Positions 26,444 through 33,728 of a stretch of DNA of 64,000 nucleotides are shown here, piece after piece. Position 1 is the stretch's first letter, and the number at the start of each line of letters is the position of its first letter. The notes under the pieces are model-generated. The model did not search any database. It was not told the origin of the DNA and worked only from the letters and a program-made list of their open reading frames with translations. The DNA lies in assembly GCF_042433955.1 (NCBI RefSeq), contig NZ_JBHLUH010000006.1, positions 10,003-74,002 on the forward strand. Reading direction: 5' to 3'. The position numbers and the translations under genes were made by a program. Source of the stretch: Phytohabitans kaempferiae. Lineage in GTDB: Bacteria > Actinomycetota > Actinomycetes > Mycobacteriales > Micromonosporaceae.

Positions 26444-26746
26444 ATGACGACTGCCCCCGCAGGCGCCGTGCTGGTCTTCGACGGCGTGTTCCTCATGCGC
26501 CCGGAACTAATCGATCGGTGGGACTTGCGCATATTCGTGTCGACCACGCTCGAGAAGACCGTGGATCGTGCCGTGATCCGAGAGCACCGCGTGTCATCTC
26601 GGGCCGAAGTCGAACGGCGCTGGCGCGAGCGTTACATCCCCTCCCAACAGTTCTACTTCGCTACGGTCCGCCCGACCGATCACGTCGACATCATCGTGCA
26701 CAACGACGAGCCCCACCAGCCGGTCTGGGCGACCCAAGCACACTAG
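26444..26746 (+). pseudogene. 3' fragment of a uridine-kinase-like P-loop protein
   Basis: The 100-residue open frame reads AGAVLVFDGVFLMRPELIDR, WDLRIFVSTTLEKTVDRAVI, then WRERYIPSQQFYFATVRPTD and HVDIIVHNDEP. This is the C-terminal half of uridine kinase/phosphoribulokinase-like proteins of actinobacteria (Walker-B-like VFDG, then the lid region). The P-loop half is missing and no ribosome-binding site precedes the first ATG. So it is a 5'-truncated remnant. The 180 bp after it contain another orphan piece (SLLAGYNTAERHLAFAVGRQ) with no identifiable gene. Confidence 0.7.
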
Positions 26747-26930
26747 GTCACTGGCTCAGCGCCGGTGCCGCACTCGGCGCGCGATGCCGTCCCTGGCCCA
26801 CTGGCTCCCCCGCCCGAGCGGGTCGGAACCAGGAAGCCGTTGCCTCCCTGCTCGCCGGCTACAACACCGCAGAGCGACATCTTGCATTCGCGGTCGGCCG
26901 CCAACCTCCGGTCGTCGATGACCTGCACAG

Positions 26931-27617
26931 CTACTTTTCAGTCCCGGTGGCTAGCGGCGTGGGGGAGTCTCGGCCGGGGGCTTCGGTGAGGTAGCCGACG
27001 ATCATGTCGCCGAGCATCGTGCGGTAGTGCTCGCGGTTGGCCGGGTCCATGAGGTCGCGGCCGAAGATCGTGCCGAACGTGTGCTGGTTGGCGACCCGGA
27101 AGAAGCAGTATCCGCTGATCATCATGTGCAGGTCGACGGCGTCGATGTCAGCGCGGAAGAGGCCGGCGGATCGCCCTCGCCGGAGCAGGTCCTGGATCAG
27201 GCGGATCGCGGGCGTGTTGAGGGTGACGAGGCCGGGCGCTCGGGCCAGGTGCTCGGCGCGGTGGATGTTTTCGGTGCTGACCAGCCGGATGAAGTCGGGG
27301 TGGGCCTCGTGGTGGTCGAAGGTGATCTCCGCTAGCCGGCGGATCGCGGTGACCGGGTCGAGGTGGTCGACGTCGATGCTTTGCTCGGCCTCGCGGATCT
27401 GGGCGTATGCCCGCTCCAGGACGGCGATGTAGAGCTGCTCCTTGCCGCCGAAGTAGTAGTAGATCATCCGTTTGGTGGTGCGGGTGCGGGCGGCGATCTC
27501 GTCGACGCGGGCGCCGTTGTAGCCGCGGTCGGCGAACTCGCGTGTGGCGACCTCGAGGATCTCGGCGCGGGTGCGGTCGGCGTCCCGCTGGCGGTCAGGG
27601 AGGGCTGGTGCCGTCAT
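26931..27617 (-). CDS. TetR-family regulator of the hydroaromatic catabolic island
   Basis: 228 residues. The DNA-binding domain is textbook: RAEILEVATREFADRGYNGA, VDEIAARTRTTKRMIYYYFG, KEQLYIAVLERAY. The C-terminal ligand domain resembles the TetR_C group found in regulators of shikimate/quinate genes (HPDFIRLVSTENIHRAEHLA, NTPAIRLIQDLLRRGRSAGLF). It is divergent from the shikimate-dehydrogenase gene; a 26-bp element lies between them, 54 bp from its own start, and recurs upstream of the dehydratase gene 19 kb away. The ligand is probably a pathway intermediate; that is inferred. Confidence 0.92.
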   Translation of the reverse strand: MTAPALPDRQRDADRTRAEILEVATREFADRGYNGARVDEIAARTRTTKRMIYYYFGGKEQLYIAVLERAYAQIREAEQSIDVDHLDPVTAIRRLAEITFDHHEAHPDFIRLVSTENIHRAEHLARAPGLVTLNTPAIRLIQDLLRRGRSAGLFRADIDAVDLHMMISGYCFFRVANQHTFGTIFGRDLMDPANREHYRTMLGDMIVGYLTEAPGRDSPTPLATGTEK

Positions 27618-27670
27618 CGCGTCGCTCCAAGCCGTTGACGAGGTCTTGACGAAGGATTGTGCCGCACGAG

Positions 27671-27696
27671 ATAACTAACGTACTAGTTCGTACATT
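27671..27696. promoter_or_regulatory. TetR operator, copy 1 (26 bp)
   Basis: The core is ACGTACTAGTTCGT, an imperfect palindrome about ACTAGT. The full 26 bp are repeated without mismatch, in opposite orientation, at 47011-47036. It sits 10 bp upstream of the shikimate-dehydrogenase start (overlapping the ribosome-binding region), so a bound TetR protein would block that gene and its own. Confidence 0.88.
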
Positions 27697-27706
27697 AGGA
27701 GGCGGC

Positions 27707-28600
27707 GTGGAGGCAGCCCACCTCGCGGGGCGGATCCTGATAGGGCTGGTCGGGGCGGGTATCCGTACGTCGCTGAGCCCACCGCTGCACGAGCGTGAGG
27801 CCGACCTGCAGGGGCTGCGCTACCTGTACCAGGTGATCGACATCGACGAGCTGGGGTTGCCGGTGGGAGCGACCGGTGACCTGCTGGTCGCCGCGCGCAG
27901 GTTGGGCTTCCGAGGGCTGAACATCACCCATCCGTGCAAGCAGGTGGCGCTGGGCCACGTGGACGAGCTGTCGCCGGACGCCGCCGCGATCGGCGCGGTC
28001 AACACGGTCGTCTGGTCCGGGGGCGTGTCGATCGGCTACAACACCGACTGGTCGGGCTTCACCCAGAGCTTCGAGCGCGGCCTGCCCGGCGCCTCGCTGG
28101 AGAACGTGGTGCTGCTCGGCGCGGGTGGGGCCGGTGCCGCCGTGGCGCACGCCGTGCTGTGGCTCGGTGCCGAGCGGCTGACCGTCGTCGACGCGGACGC
28201 CCGCCGTGCGGCGGCACTCGTCGACGCCCTGGCGGCGCGCTTCGGCGCGGACCGGGTCGGTGGCGGCGGCCGGGAGCTGACCGAGGCATGCCTGGGCGAG
28301 GCCGACGGGCTGGTCAACGCGACGCCGGTCGGCATGACCGGGCATCCGGGCGTCCCGCTCCCGCTGGGGCTGCTGCGGCCGGAGCTGTGGGTCGCCGACA
28401 TCGTCTACCGTCCACTGGAGACGGAGCTGCTGCTCCACGCCCGCCGGCTTGGCTGCCGGACGCTCGGCGGCGGGGAGATGGTCGTCTTCCAGGCCGCGGA
28501 GGCGTTTCGCCTCTTCGCCGGCGTGGCACCCGACGCCGAGCGGATGCTGCGCCACTTCCGGTCGCTGACCACTGTCGACGCCGGGGCCGGCGGTGCGTGA
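27707..28600 (+). CDS. quinate/shikimate dehydrogenase (AroE/QsuD-like)
   Basis: 297 residues from GTG 27707, with AGGAGG ending five bases upstream; the frame is open further but runs through the operator. Substrate domain: SLSPPLHEREADLQGLRYLY, LNITHPCKQVALGH (catalytic Lys), NTVVW and YNTDWSGF (Asp). NAD(P) domain: VVLLGAGGAGAAVAHAVLWL, then TVVDADARRA and NATPVGMTGHPG. An acidic residue after the second strand (VDAD) suggests NAD+ and so a catabolic direction. Placement with a dehydratase under one operator supports oxidation of quinate or shikimate and not aromatic amino acid synthesis. Confidence 0.9.
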   Translation: MEAAHLAGRILIGLVGAGIRTSLSPPLHEREADLQGLRYLYQVIDIDELGLPVGATGDLLVAARRLGFRGLNITHPCKQVALGHVDELSPDAAAIGAVNTVVWSGGVSIGYNTDWSGFTQSFERGLPGASLENVVLLGAGGAGAAVAHAVLWLGAERLTVVDADARRAAALVDALAARFGADRVGGGGRELTEACLGEADGLVNATPVGMTGHPGVPLPLGLLRPELWVADIVYRPLETELLLHARRLGCRTLGGGEMVVFQAAEAFRLFAGVAPDAERMLRHFRSLTTVDAGAGGA

Positions 28601-28670
28601 GGGCGGCCTGCGCGGCCGGACCGGGGCGCGGGACACACGCCATTGGGTGCCCCACACCCCGGCCGCGGGG

Positions 28671-29639
28671 TTACCGGCAGAACGGTTCGCGGCCCATGGC
28701 GGACTCGATGCCGCCGAGGACGTGCGCGAGGAAGTACGCGTCCCCCTCCATGGGCGTGGCGGTCCAGGCGTCGACGGCGTGGCCGAGGGTGGTGACCCAG
28801 GAGCGGCCGCCGTCGTAGTACTGGCACCACGAGACCGGGTGCTTGTCGCCGTGCCCGGGGTGGCCGAGGCCGCCCCTCGTGCCGCGTGCCATCGTGTCCT
28901 CGTCCACTGTGGCCAGTATCCGCACCTGGGACGGGAACGGGACGAGGTTGTACCACTCGTCGCTGAACGCCCACCGGCGCGGCAGGCCCTCGGTGGAGAC
29001 GTCCTTGCGGCTCTCGATCTGCACCACGCCTGGCTGGTTGGGGCCGTGGTCGTAGAAGTTGGCGCCGCCGAGCAGCCCTTCGTACCACTTCCAGTGGTAC
29101 TCGGTGCCGAACGCGTTGTGGATGCCGACGAAGCCGCCGCCGGCGCGGATGTACTGCATGAGCGCGGTCTGCGCGTTGTCGTCGAGCGTGTCGCGGGTCG
29201 TGCTCATGAAGATGACCGCGTTGTACCGCCGCAGCGAGCCGGCCGAGGAGAGCTGGGCGACGTCCTCGGTCCAGTCGACGGCGAAACCGTTGTCCGCGCC
29301 GAGCTTGCGCAGCCCGTTGACGGCCGCGTTGGCCTCGGTGAGCGGGGGATTGAGGCCGGGGCCAAGGGCTGGGCCGAGGTGGGCGTGGCGCGGGCCGACG
29401 GTGCGGCTGTAGACCAGCACCCGGTACCCGTTGGCGGGGTCGAAGTTGCCCCAGTCGTGGTAGCAGGCGGGGTTGGTGCCCCGGCAGACGCCGTAGTCGG
29501 AGTAGCCGAGGTTCTGGGCGCCGCGGTCCTCGGGCTTGGGCTTGTTGGCGGATGTGGGGATCGCGGTGCTCAGCAGCAGGACGGTGGCTGTCAGCACGGC
29601 ACCGAGGGCAGCGCCGAGCAGGGTATGCCGCTTAGGCAT
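28671..29639 (-). CDS. secreted ThuA-domain protein
   Basis: 322 residues with a Sec signal peptide (MPKRHTLLGAALGAVLTATV ... TSANK, about 1-31). The ThuA fold, a glutamine-amidotransferase-like domain, is clear: GYRVLVYSRTVGPRHAH, YNAVIFMSTTRDTLDDNAQ, IRAGGGFVGIHNAFGTEYHW and the late ILATVDEDTMARG ... HPVSWCQYYDGGRSW. ThuA proteins are linked to trehalose/3-keto-sugar metabolism and, in secreted form, to carbohydrate turnover, without a firmly known reaction. It carries its own copy of the 17-bp GGTCC motif 37 bp upstream, which ties it to the same regulon as the PQQ dehydrogenase. Confidence 0.88.
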   Translation of the reverse strand: MPKRHTLLGAALGAVLTATVLLLSTAIPTSANKPKPEDRGAQNLGYSDYGVCRGTNPACYHDWGNFDPANGYRVLVYSRTVGPRHAHLGPALGPGLNPPLTEANAAVNGLRKLGADNGFAVDWTEDVAQLSSAGSLRRYNAVIFMSTTRDTLDDNAQTALMQYIRAGGGFVGIHNAFGTEYHWKWYEGLLGGANFYDHGPNQPGVVQIESRKDVSTEGLPRRWAFSDEWYNLVPFPSQVRILATVDEDTMARGTRGGLGHPGHGDKHPVSWCQYYDGGRSWVTTLGHAVDAWTATPMEGDAYFLAHVLGGIESAMGREPFCR

Positions 29640-29675
29640 GTGGGCTCCTTCAACGGTGAATGGGGTCGCACGGAT

Positions 29676-29692
29676 GGTCCGCTAGATGGACC
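29676..29692. promoter_or_regulatory. GGTCC motif, copy A (ThuA gene)
   Basis: GGTCCGCTAGATGGACC, an inverted repeat of GGTCC(G/A) around CTAGA. It matches 16 of 17 bases of the copy in front of the PQQ dehydrogenase (42072-42088). Position 37 bp from the ThuA start suits a promoter-overlapping operator; the nearby IclR protein is the candidate binder. Confidence 0.75.
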
Positions 29693-29842
29693 GCTCGTAC
29701 CGTCTAGAGGTTTGCCGAATATAGCCCTGGCCCACCTGTCCGGCAAGCGTCTGAGGCGTGGAGATGAAGGATTTGTTTCGGGGTCGAGTCTTGTGGGGCG
29801 ACCATGAGCGGCCGTACGGTGAGACCGTCCAGCGGATCTACC

Positions 29843-29859
29843 GCACCACCTAGCGGATC
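29843..29859. promoter_or_regulatory. degenerate GGTCC motif upstream of pqqA
   Basis: Read on the minus strand this is GATCCGCTAGGTGGTGC, matching copy A at 13 of 17 positions including the TCCGCTAG core. Eleven bases to the left, AGCGGATCTA (29831-29840) is shared exactly with 42060-42069 in front of the PQQ dehydrogenase. Both suggest pqqA and the dehydrogenase are controlled together. Confidence 0.5.
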
Positions 29860-29891
29860 CAAGTCGGTTCTGTTGCTTGGAGGTGATGGCC

Positions 29892-30026
29892 GTGGCGGCC
29901 ACAAAGCGAGACCCCAAGGCGCGGCGAGCGTGGCAGCGTCGGCGGATCGAGTGCCTGGAGACCAGGCGCGAGGTGACCGCGTACTCCGGGGACACCGGAC
30001 CGTGGCTACCGGTCCGCGACCGCTGA
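29892..30026 (+). CDS. pqqA: PqqA, precursor peptide of the PQQ cofactor
   Basis: A 44-residue frame from GTG 29892 (GGAGG at 29879-29883, eight bases upstream; ATG 29886 in frame is too close to that site). The key segment is CLETRREVTAYSGDTGPW: the conserved Glu and Tyr of PqqA are present with exactly three residues between (E-V-T-A-Y), as in known PqqA peptides (E-V-T-L-Y). PqqE cross-links these two side chains to start PQQ synthesis. The basic N-terminus (KRDPKARRAWQRRR) is longer than in proteobacterial PqqA. It lies 90 bp ahead of a pqqB-like gene in the same frame. Too short for routine gene calling. Confidence 0.82.
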   Translation: MAATKRDPKARRAWQRRRIECLETRREVTAYSGDTGPWLPVRDR

Positions 30027-30116
30027 GCCGGGAGGAGTTCACCGCTGCGCCGACCGGCTCGGCGCCGCGGCTCCGGAAGGCGGACCGCGCCCGCTGGCGA
30101 TGCCGAGGCCCCCGCG

Positions 30117-30758
30117 ATGAGGTTGCGAATGCTCGGCACCGCCGCGGGCGGCGGCGTTCCACAGTGGAACTGCGCCTGCGACGGCTGCGCGGCCGCCCGT
30201 GCGGCCGGCGTGAGCCGGACCCAGGACTGCGTCGCCCTCAGTGGCGACGGCCGTCACTGGTACCTGCTGAACGCCTCACCGGACCTGCGCGCGCAGATCC
30301 TCGCCACGCCGGAGCTGGCGCCCGGCCCCGGCCGCCGGGAGACGCCGATCCGCGGCGGGCCGCGCGCGGTCGCCACGGTGGTCGGCTCGAAGCGCCCCCG
30401 CTACGCCGCGGCCTCCGGTGGCGCGGACTGGGTCGTCGCGTACCGGATCACCGACCCGCGCACCGGCGGCACGCTGGTGTACGCCCCCCGCCTACCGGCG
30501 CTCGTACCGTCGCTCGTGGACGGTGCCGACTGTGCCGTGCTGGACGGCACGTTCCTGCGCGAGGACGAGATGGTGGTGGGGACCGGCGGCGGCCGCACCG
30601 CGAGCGCGATGGGGCACCTGCCGGTGGCGGCCTCGCGACGGGCACTGCCGCCCCGGCCCGGACGGCGGCTGCTCTACACCCACCTCAACAACACCAACCC
30701 GCTCGCGGTCGGGGGAGGTGAGGACGTTGCGGAGGACGGGCTCACGCTCACTCTGTGA
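30117..30758 (+). CDS. pqqB: PqqB-like protein with internal deletion
   Basis: 213 residues against about 300 usual. The start MRLRMLGTAAGGGVPQWNCA with CDGCAAARAAG, LLNASPDLRAQI and the end GADWVVAYRITD, LVYAPRLPALV, CAVLDGTFLREDEM, TASAMGHLPVAA, YTHLNNTNPL are unmistakable PqqB (metallo-beta-lactamase fold, needed for oxidation/transport of the PQQ intermediate). But RRETPIRG jumps straight to GPRAVATVVGSKRPRYA: the usual L-T-D-x-E-x-D-H-T block and some 70-80 residues are missing, in frame. The product may be inactive or specialised. Other pqq genes (C, D, E) are not in the window and must lie elsewhere. Its 3' end overlaps the convergent lyase gene by 11 bp. Confidence 0.8.
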   Translation: MRLRMLGTAAGGGVPQWNCACDGCAAARAAGVSRTQDCVALSGDGRHWYLLNASPDLRAQILATPELAPGPGRRETPIRGGPRAVATVVGSKRPRYAAASGGADWVVAYRITDPRTGGTLVYAPRLPALVPSLVDGADCAVLDGTFLREDEMVVGTGGGRTASAMGHLPVAASRRALPPRPGRRLLYTHLNNTNPLAVGGGEDVAEDGLTLTL

Positions 30759-31551
30759 CCGCCGGCCCCAGGTACGTGGGAAGGATGTCGGGCGGCATGG
30801 GGCCCTTGTTGCGCCGGCCCTGCTGGCTCTCCTCCCATGCGTGGGCGAGGATCCCCACGCTCCGCCCCAGCACGAAGAGCCCTCGGGCCAGCGGTGCCGG
30901 AAAGCCCAGCTCCGCGTAGATGATCGCGGTGGCGCCGTCGATGTTCATCGGGATCGGCCGGGCGCGACCGGTGTTGAGCGCCGCCTCCACCGCCCGCCCG
31001 GCGCGCAGGTAGGCACCCTCCACAGTGCCGTCGGCCACCGCCACCTCCACAAGGGACAGCAGTGGATCCTGACGGGGGTCGACGGTGTGGAAGCGGTGGC
31101 CGAAGCCCGGCACGTACGGCGACCGGACCCGCCAGGCGGCGACCGCGTCAGCGGCGGCCGTCGCCGGCTCGGCGCCCTCGGCCTGGCGGCGCACCACATC
31201 ACCGAGCAGCTCCACGCACTGCTGGCCGGCGCCGCCGTGCGAGTCGCCGAGCAGGTTGACGCCGGTCGCGACCGCGTTGTTGAGGCCGACGCCGCAGGTC
31301 GCCGCGATCCGTGCCGCCGCGATCGACGGCGCGTGCGGGCCGTGGTCGACCGAGGCGACCAGCGCCGCTTCGAGCAGCCGCGCCTGCCCCTCGGTGGGCG
31401 GCTGGCCGCGCAGCATCAGCCAGATCACCGAGGCGAAGCTCGTCGTGCCGATCAGCTCCTGCACCGGCCGCCCCCGCAGCTCGATCACGCCGGGCTCGAT
31501 CCGGGAGACCCCGGTGGCCCACCAGTCGGAAACGTCGCGCAGCTCGCTCAT
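30748..31551 (-). CDS. citrate-synthase-fold citryl-CoA lyase-like protein
   Basis: 267 residues from ATG 31551 (MSELRDVSDWWATGVSRIEP). It is the short form of the citrate synthase fold (citryl-CoA lyase type; about 260-280 residues), with HGPHAPSIAAARIAATCGV, GVNLLGDSHGGAGQQCVEL, VPGFGHRFHTVDPRQDPLL (active-site His and Arg) and NIDGATAIIYAELGFP. Homologues cleave or make 3-hydroxy-3-carboxyacyl-CoA esters. Its ATG overlaps the CoA-transferase stop by four bases, so the two act together: the transferase makes a CoA ester that this enzyme would cleave. The exact substrate is unknown. Confidence 0.85.
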   Translation of the reverse strand: MSELRDVSDWWATGVSRIEPGVIELRGRPVQELIGTTSFASVIWLMLRGQPPTEGQARLLEAALVASVDHGPHAPSIAAARIAATCGVGLNNAVATGVNLLGDSHGGAGQQCVELLGDVVRRQAEGAEPATAAADAVAAWRVRSPYVPGFGHRFHTVDPRQDPLLSLVEVAVADGTVEGAYLRAGRAVEAALNTGRARPIPMNIDGATAIIYAELGFPAPLARGLFVLGRSVGILAHAWEESQQGRRNKGPMPPDILPTYLGPAVTE

Positions 31552-32723
31552 GCGGCCTCTCCGGAGGTGGCGGGATGACGCAGGTCGGCGTTGTGCTGGC
31601 CCAGCAGGGGCGGCGGTGTGGTCGGGCGCAGCGGACGGCCGTTGACGAGCACGCCGTTGCCGCTGACCCGCAGGCGCCGGGCCGACCCGTCGGGAAACGG
31701 CAGCTCGGTGAAGAAGCCGCGGTGCCGCAGTTGGTCGAGCTCGACGGCCTCCGGCACGGTGAGGATCCGGGCCGCAGGCACTCCCGCGCTGGAGAGCAGC
31801 GCCTCCCACTCCGCGGCCGGGCGCTCCCGCAGCGCGGTGTTCAGCTCGGCGTTGAGCGCGCTCCGGTGCCGCTTGCGGGCGTCCCGCTCGGCGAACCGCG
31901 GATCGCGCAGAAGGTCTTGCCGTCCCACGAGTTGGCACAGTGTCTCGAACTGTTCCTGCTTGTTGGCCGCGATGTTCAGCGGGCCGTCCGCGGCGTCGAA
32001 CGTGCCGGAGGGGGCGGCGGTGGCGTTCTGGTCGCCCATCGGCTGGGGTGCGACGCCGCTGACGAGGTAGTTGGAGACCGCCCAGCCCATCGCGGAGAGC
32101 GAAGCCTCCAGCATGGACACGTCGAGATGGCTGCCCTCGCCGGTGCGGGCCCGGCCGGCGAGCGCGGCCGTGATCGCCAGCGCGGCGACCAGCCCGCCGA
32201 CCGAGTCGCAGACCGGGAAGCCGACCCGCAGGGGGGCGGTGTCCGAGGTGCCGGTGATGCTCATCATCCCGGACAGGCCCTGGATGACCTGGTCGTACGC
32301 GGGCGCCTGGCTCATCGGTCCGCTCTGGCCGAAGCCGGAGATGGCGCAGTAGACCAGCCGAGGGTTGAGCTCGCGCAGCCGGTCCCAGCCGTAGCCGATG
32401 CGCTGGAGAGTGCCGGCCCGGAAGTTTTCCAGCAGCACGTCCGCGTCGCGCAGCATTTCCTCGAAGCGGAGCCGGCCGGCGGCGTCCTTCAGGTCCAGCT
32501 CGACCGACCGCTTGCCGGCGTTCTGGGCCAGGAACGAGGCGCCGATGCCCGCATCGTTCAGCTCCGGCTCAGGGCCGAGGCGCCGCGCGAGGTCGCCGTG
32601 TCCGGGCAACTCCACCTTGACCACGTCGGCGCCGAGCAGCATCAGCTGATAGCTGCAGTACGGCCCGGCGAGGACGTTGGTCAGGTCGAGGACCCGGACA
32701 CCGCTGAGCGGACGGTCAGGCAT
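31548..32723 (-). CDS. class III CoA-transferase (CaiB/BaiF family)
   Basis: 391 residues. Family hallmarks: SGVRVLDLTNVLAGPYCSYQ, LGADVVKVELPGHGD, the catalytic Asp region SVELDLKDAAGRL, and LLENFRAGTLQRIGYGWDRL, YCAISGFGQSGP, GEGSHLDVSMLEASL. It moves CoA between carboxylic acids such as oxalate/formate, carnitine derivatives or C4-C5 diacids; the sequence alone does not decide which. It is translationally coupled to the citryl-CoA lyase-like gene and lies 48 bp downstream of the IclR gene, so all three probably form one minus-strand operon. Confidence 0.9.
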   Translation of the reverse strand: MPDRPLSGVRVLDLTNVLAGPYCSYQLMLLGADVVKVELPGHGDLARRLGPEPELNDAGIGASFLAQNAGKRSVELDLKDAAGRLRFEEMLRDADVLLENFRAGTLQRIGYGWDRLRELNPRLVYCAISGFGQSGPMSQAPAYDQVIQGLSGMMSITGTSDTAPLRVGFPVCDSVGGLVAALAITAALAGRARTGEGSHLDVSMLEASLSAMGWAVSNYLVSGVAPQPMGDQNATAAPSGTFDAADGPLNIAANKQEQFETLCQLVGRQDLLRDPRFAERDARKRHRSALNAELNTALRERPAAEWEALLSSAGVPAARILTVPEAVELDQLRHRGFFTELPFPDGSARRLRVSGNGVLVNGRPLRPTTPPPLLGQHNADLRHPATSGEAA

Positions 32724-32771
32724 TCGCGTACTCCTTCGGGGGCGCCGCGGGCGGGGGCCCGGGCCGGCGGG

Positions 32772-33581
32772 TCAGGCGGTCGCGAGTGGATGGTCGAAGC
32801 CCCGCTCCGACATGCGCGCCGCGACCCGCTTGAGGTCGTCGACGAACTCGGCGATCCGGTCGTCGGTGAAGCGGATCGTGGGGCCGCTGAGCGACAGCGC
32901 GGCCACCACGGCCACGGACCGGCCGGTGACCGGCACCGCGACCGCGGAGAGGCCGGCCTCGCGCTCGCCGGCGCTGGTCGCGTAGCCGGTCTTGGCGACG
33001 CCGTCGATCCACTCGCGCAGCGTGTCCACATGCGACTCGCCGTAGGGCGAGCTGCGGGCGACGCGGGCGAGCAGGGCGGGGGACGCGTCGCGCAGCAGCA
33101 CCTTGGAGGAGGCGCCGGCCCACATCGGCAGCTCGTCGCCGACCTGCACGACGTGCCGCAGCGGCTGCGGGCTCTCCTGCTGGGCCACGCAGACCCGGTA
33201 GATGTCTCGGGCCACGTAGAGGTTGACGGTCTCCCGCTGACGGCCGGCCAGGTCGCGCATGAGCTGCTGGGTCTCTGGCGGGAGCTCCCAACTGCGCCGG
33301 GCCAGGTGGGCCCAGCGCCACAGGCCGGGACCGGCGGTGTAGCCCTTGGCGGTGGCCCAGAGCAGGCCGGCCTGCTCCAGAGTCTGCACGAGCCGGATGA
33401 CGGTGGTTTTGGCCAGGCCGGTCTCGTCGACGATCTCGCGGATGCTCACCACCGGGCGGGCGTCGGTCAGCAGCGACAGGATGTCCATGGCCCGTTGCAC
33501 GCTGCGAACGCCGCCGGCCTCGGACGCGTCGGCCGCGTCGGACCGCGATGCGTGTGCTTGCTGTCTGGTCACGGACTCCAT
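32772..33581 (-). CDS. IclR-family transcriptional regulator
   Basis: 269 residues. N-terminal winged helix (VRSVQRAMDILSLLTDARPV, SIREIVDETGLAKTTVIRLV, QTLEQAGLL) and C-terminal GAF-like effector domain (VNLYVARDIYRVCVAQQESP, LPMWAGASSKVLLRDASPAL, YATSAGEREAGLSAVAVPV). IclR proteins respond to small acids, often aromatic or keto acids. Divergent from the aldehyde-dehydrogenase/ABC operon, with 147 bp between and a GGTCC palindrome inside. It is the best candidate to bind the four GGTCC-type sites of the island. Confidence 0.92.
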   Translation of the reverse strand: MESVTRQQAHASRSDAADASEAGGVRSVQRAMDILSLLTDARPVVSIREIVDETGLAKTTVIRLVQTLEQAGLLWATAKGYTAGPGLWRWAHLARRSWELPPETQQLMRDLAGRQRETVNLYVARDIYRVCVAQQESPQPLRHVVQVGDELPMWAGASSKVLLRDASPALLARVARSSPYGESHVDTLREWIDGVAKTGYATSAGEREAGLSAVAVPVTGRSVAVVAALSLSGPTIRFTDDRIAEFVDDLKRVAARMSERGFDHPLATA

Positions 33582-33684
33582 GTTCTCGTGCCTCCCGGGA
33601 CGGATTCACATCCCCGTAACGGTTTCGGAACCGGCTATTGCCAGCGGGCCTCGCCGCCCGTACGTTACACCTAGTCCGTACTGT

Positions 33685-33710
33685 GGTCCAGAAGGACCGG
33701 CTAGTGGATC
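33685..33710. promoter_or_regulatory. GGTCC motif between the IclR gene and the aldehyde dehydrogenase operon
   Basis: GGTCCAGAAGGACC (33685-33698) is a perfect inverted repeat of GGTCC with a 4-bp centre. Overlapping it, 33694-33710 read on the minus strand gives GATCCACTAGCCGGTCC, matching the 42072 copy at 13 of 17 positions. The site lies 18-44 bp before the aldehyde-dehydrogenase start and about 104-130 bp from the IclR start, suited to control both. Confidence 0.7.
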
Positions 33711-33728
33711 TCATCTGGAGGATGGACG

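Noticed and set aside
29764..29853. A 29-codon frame (MKDLFRGRVLWGDHERPYGE...) before pqqA
   Set aside because: It lacks the Glu-x-x-x-Tyr spacing of PqqA, overlaps the motif region and has a poorly spaced ribosome-binding site; the frame at 29892 fits PqqA much better.
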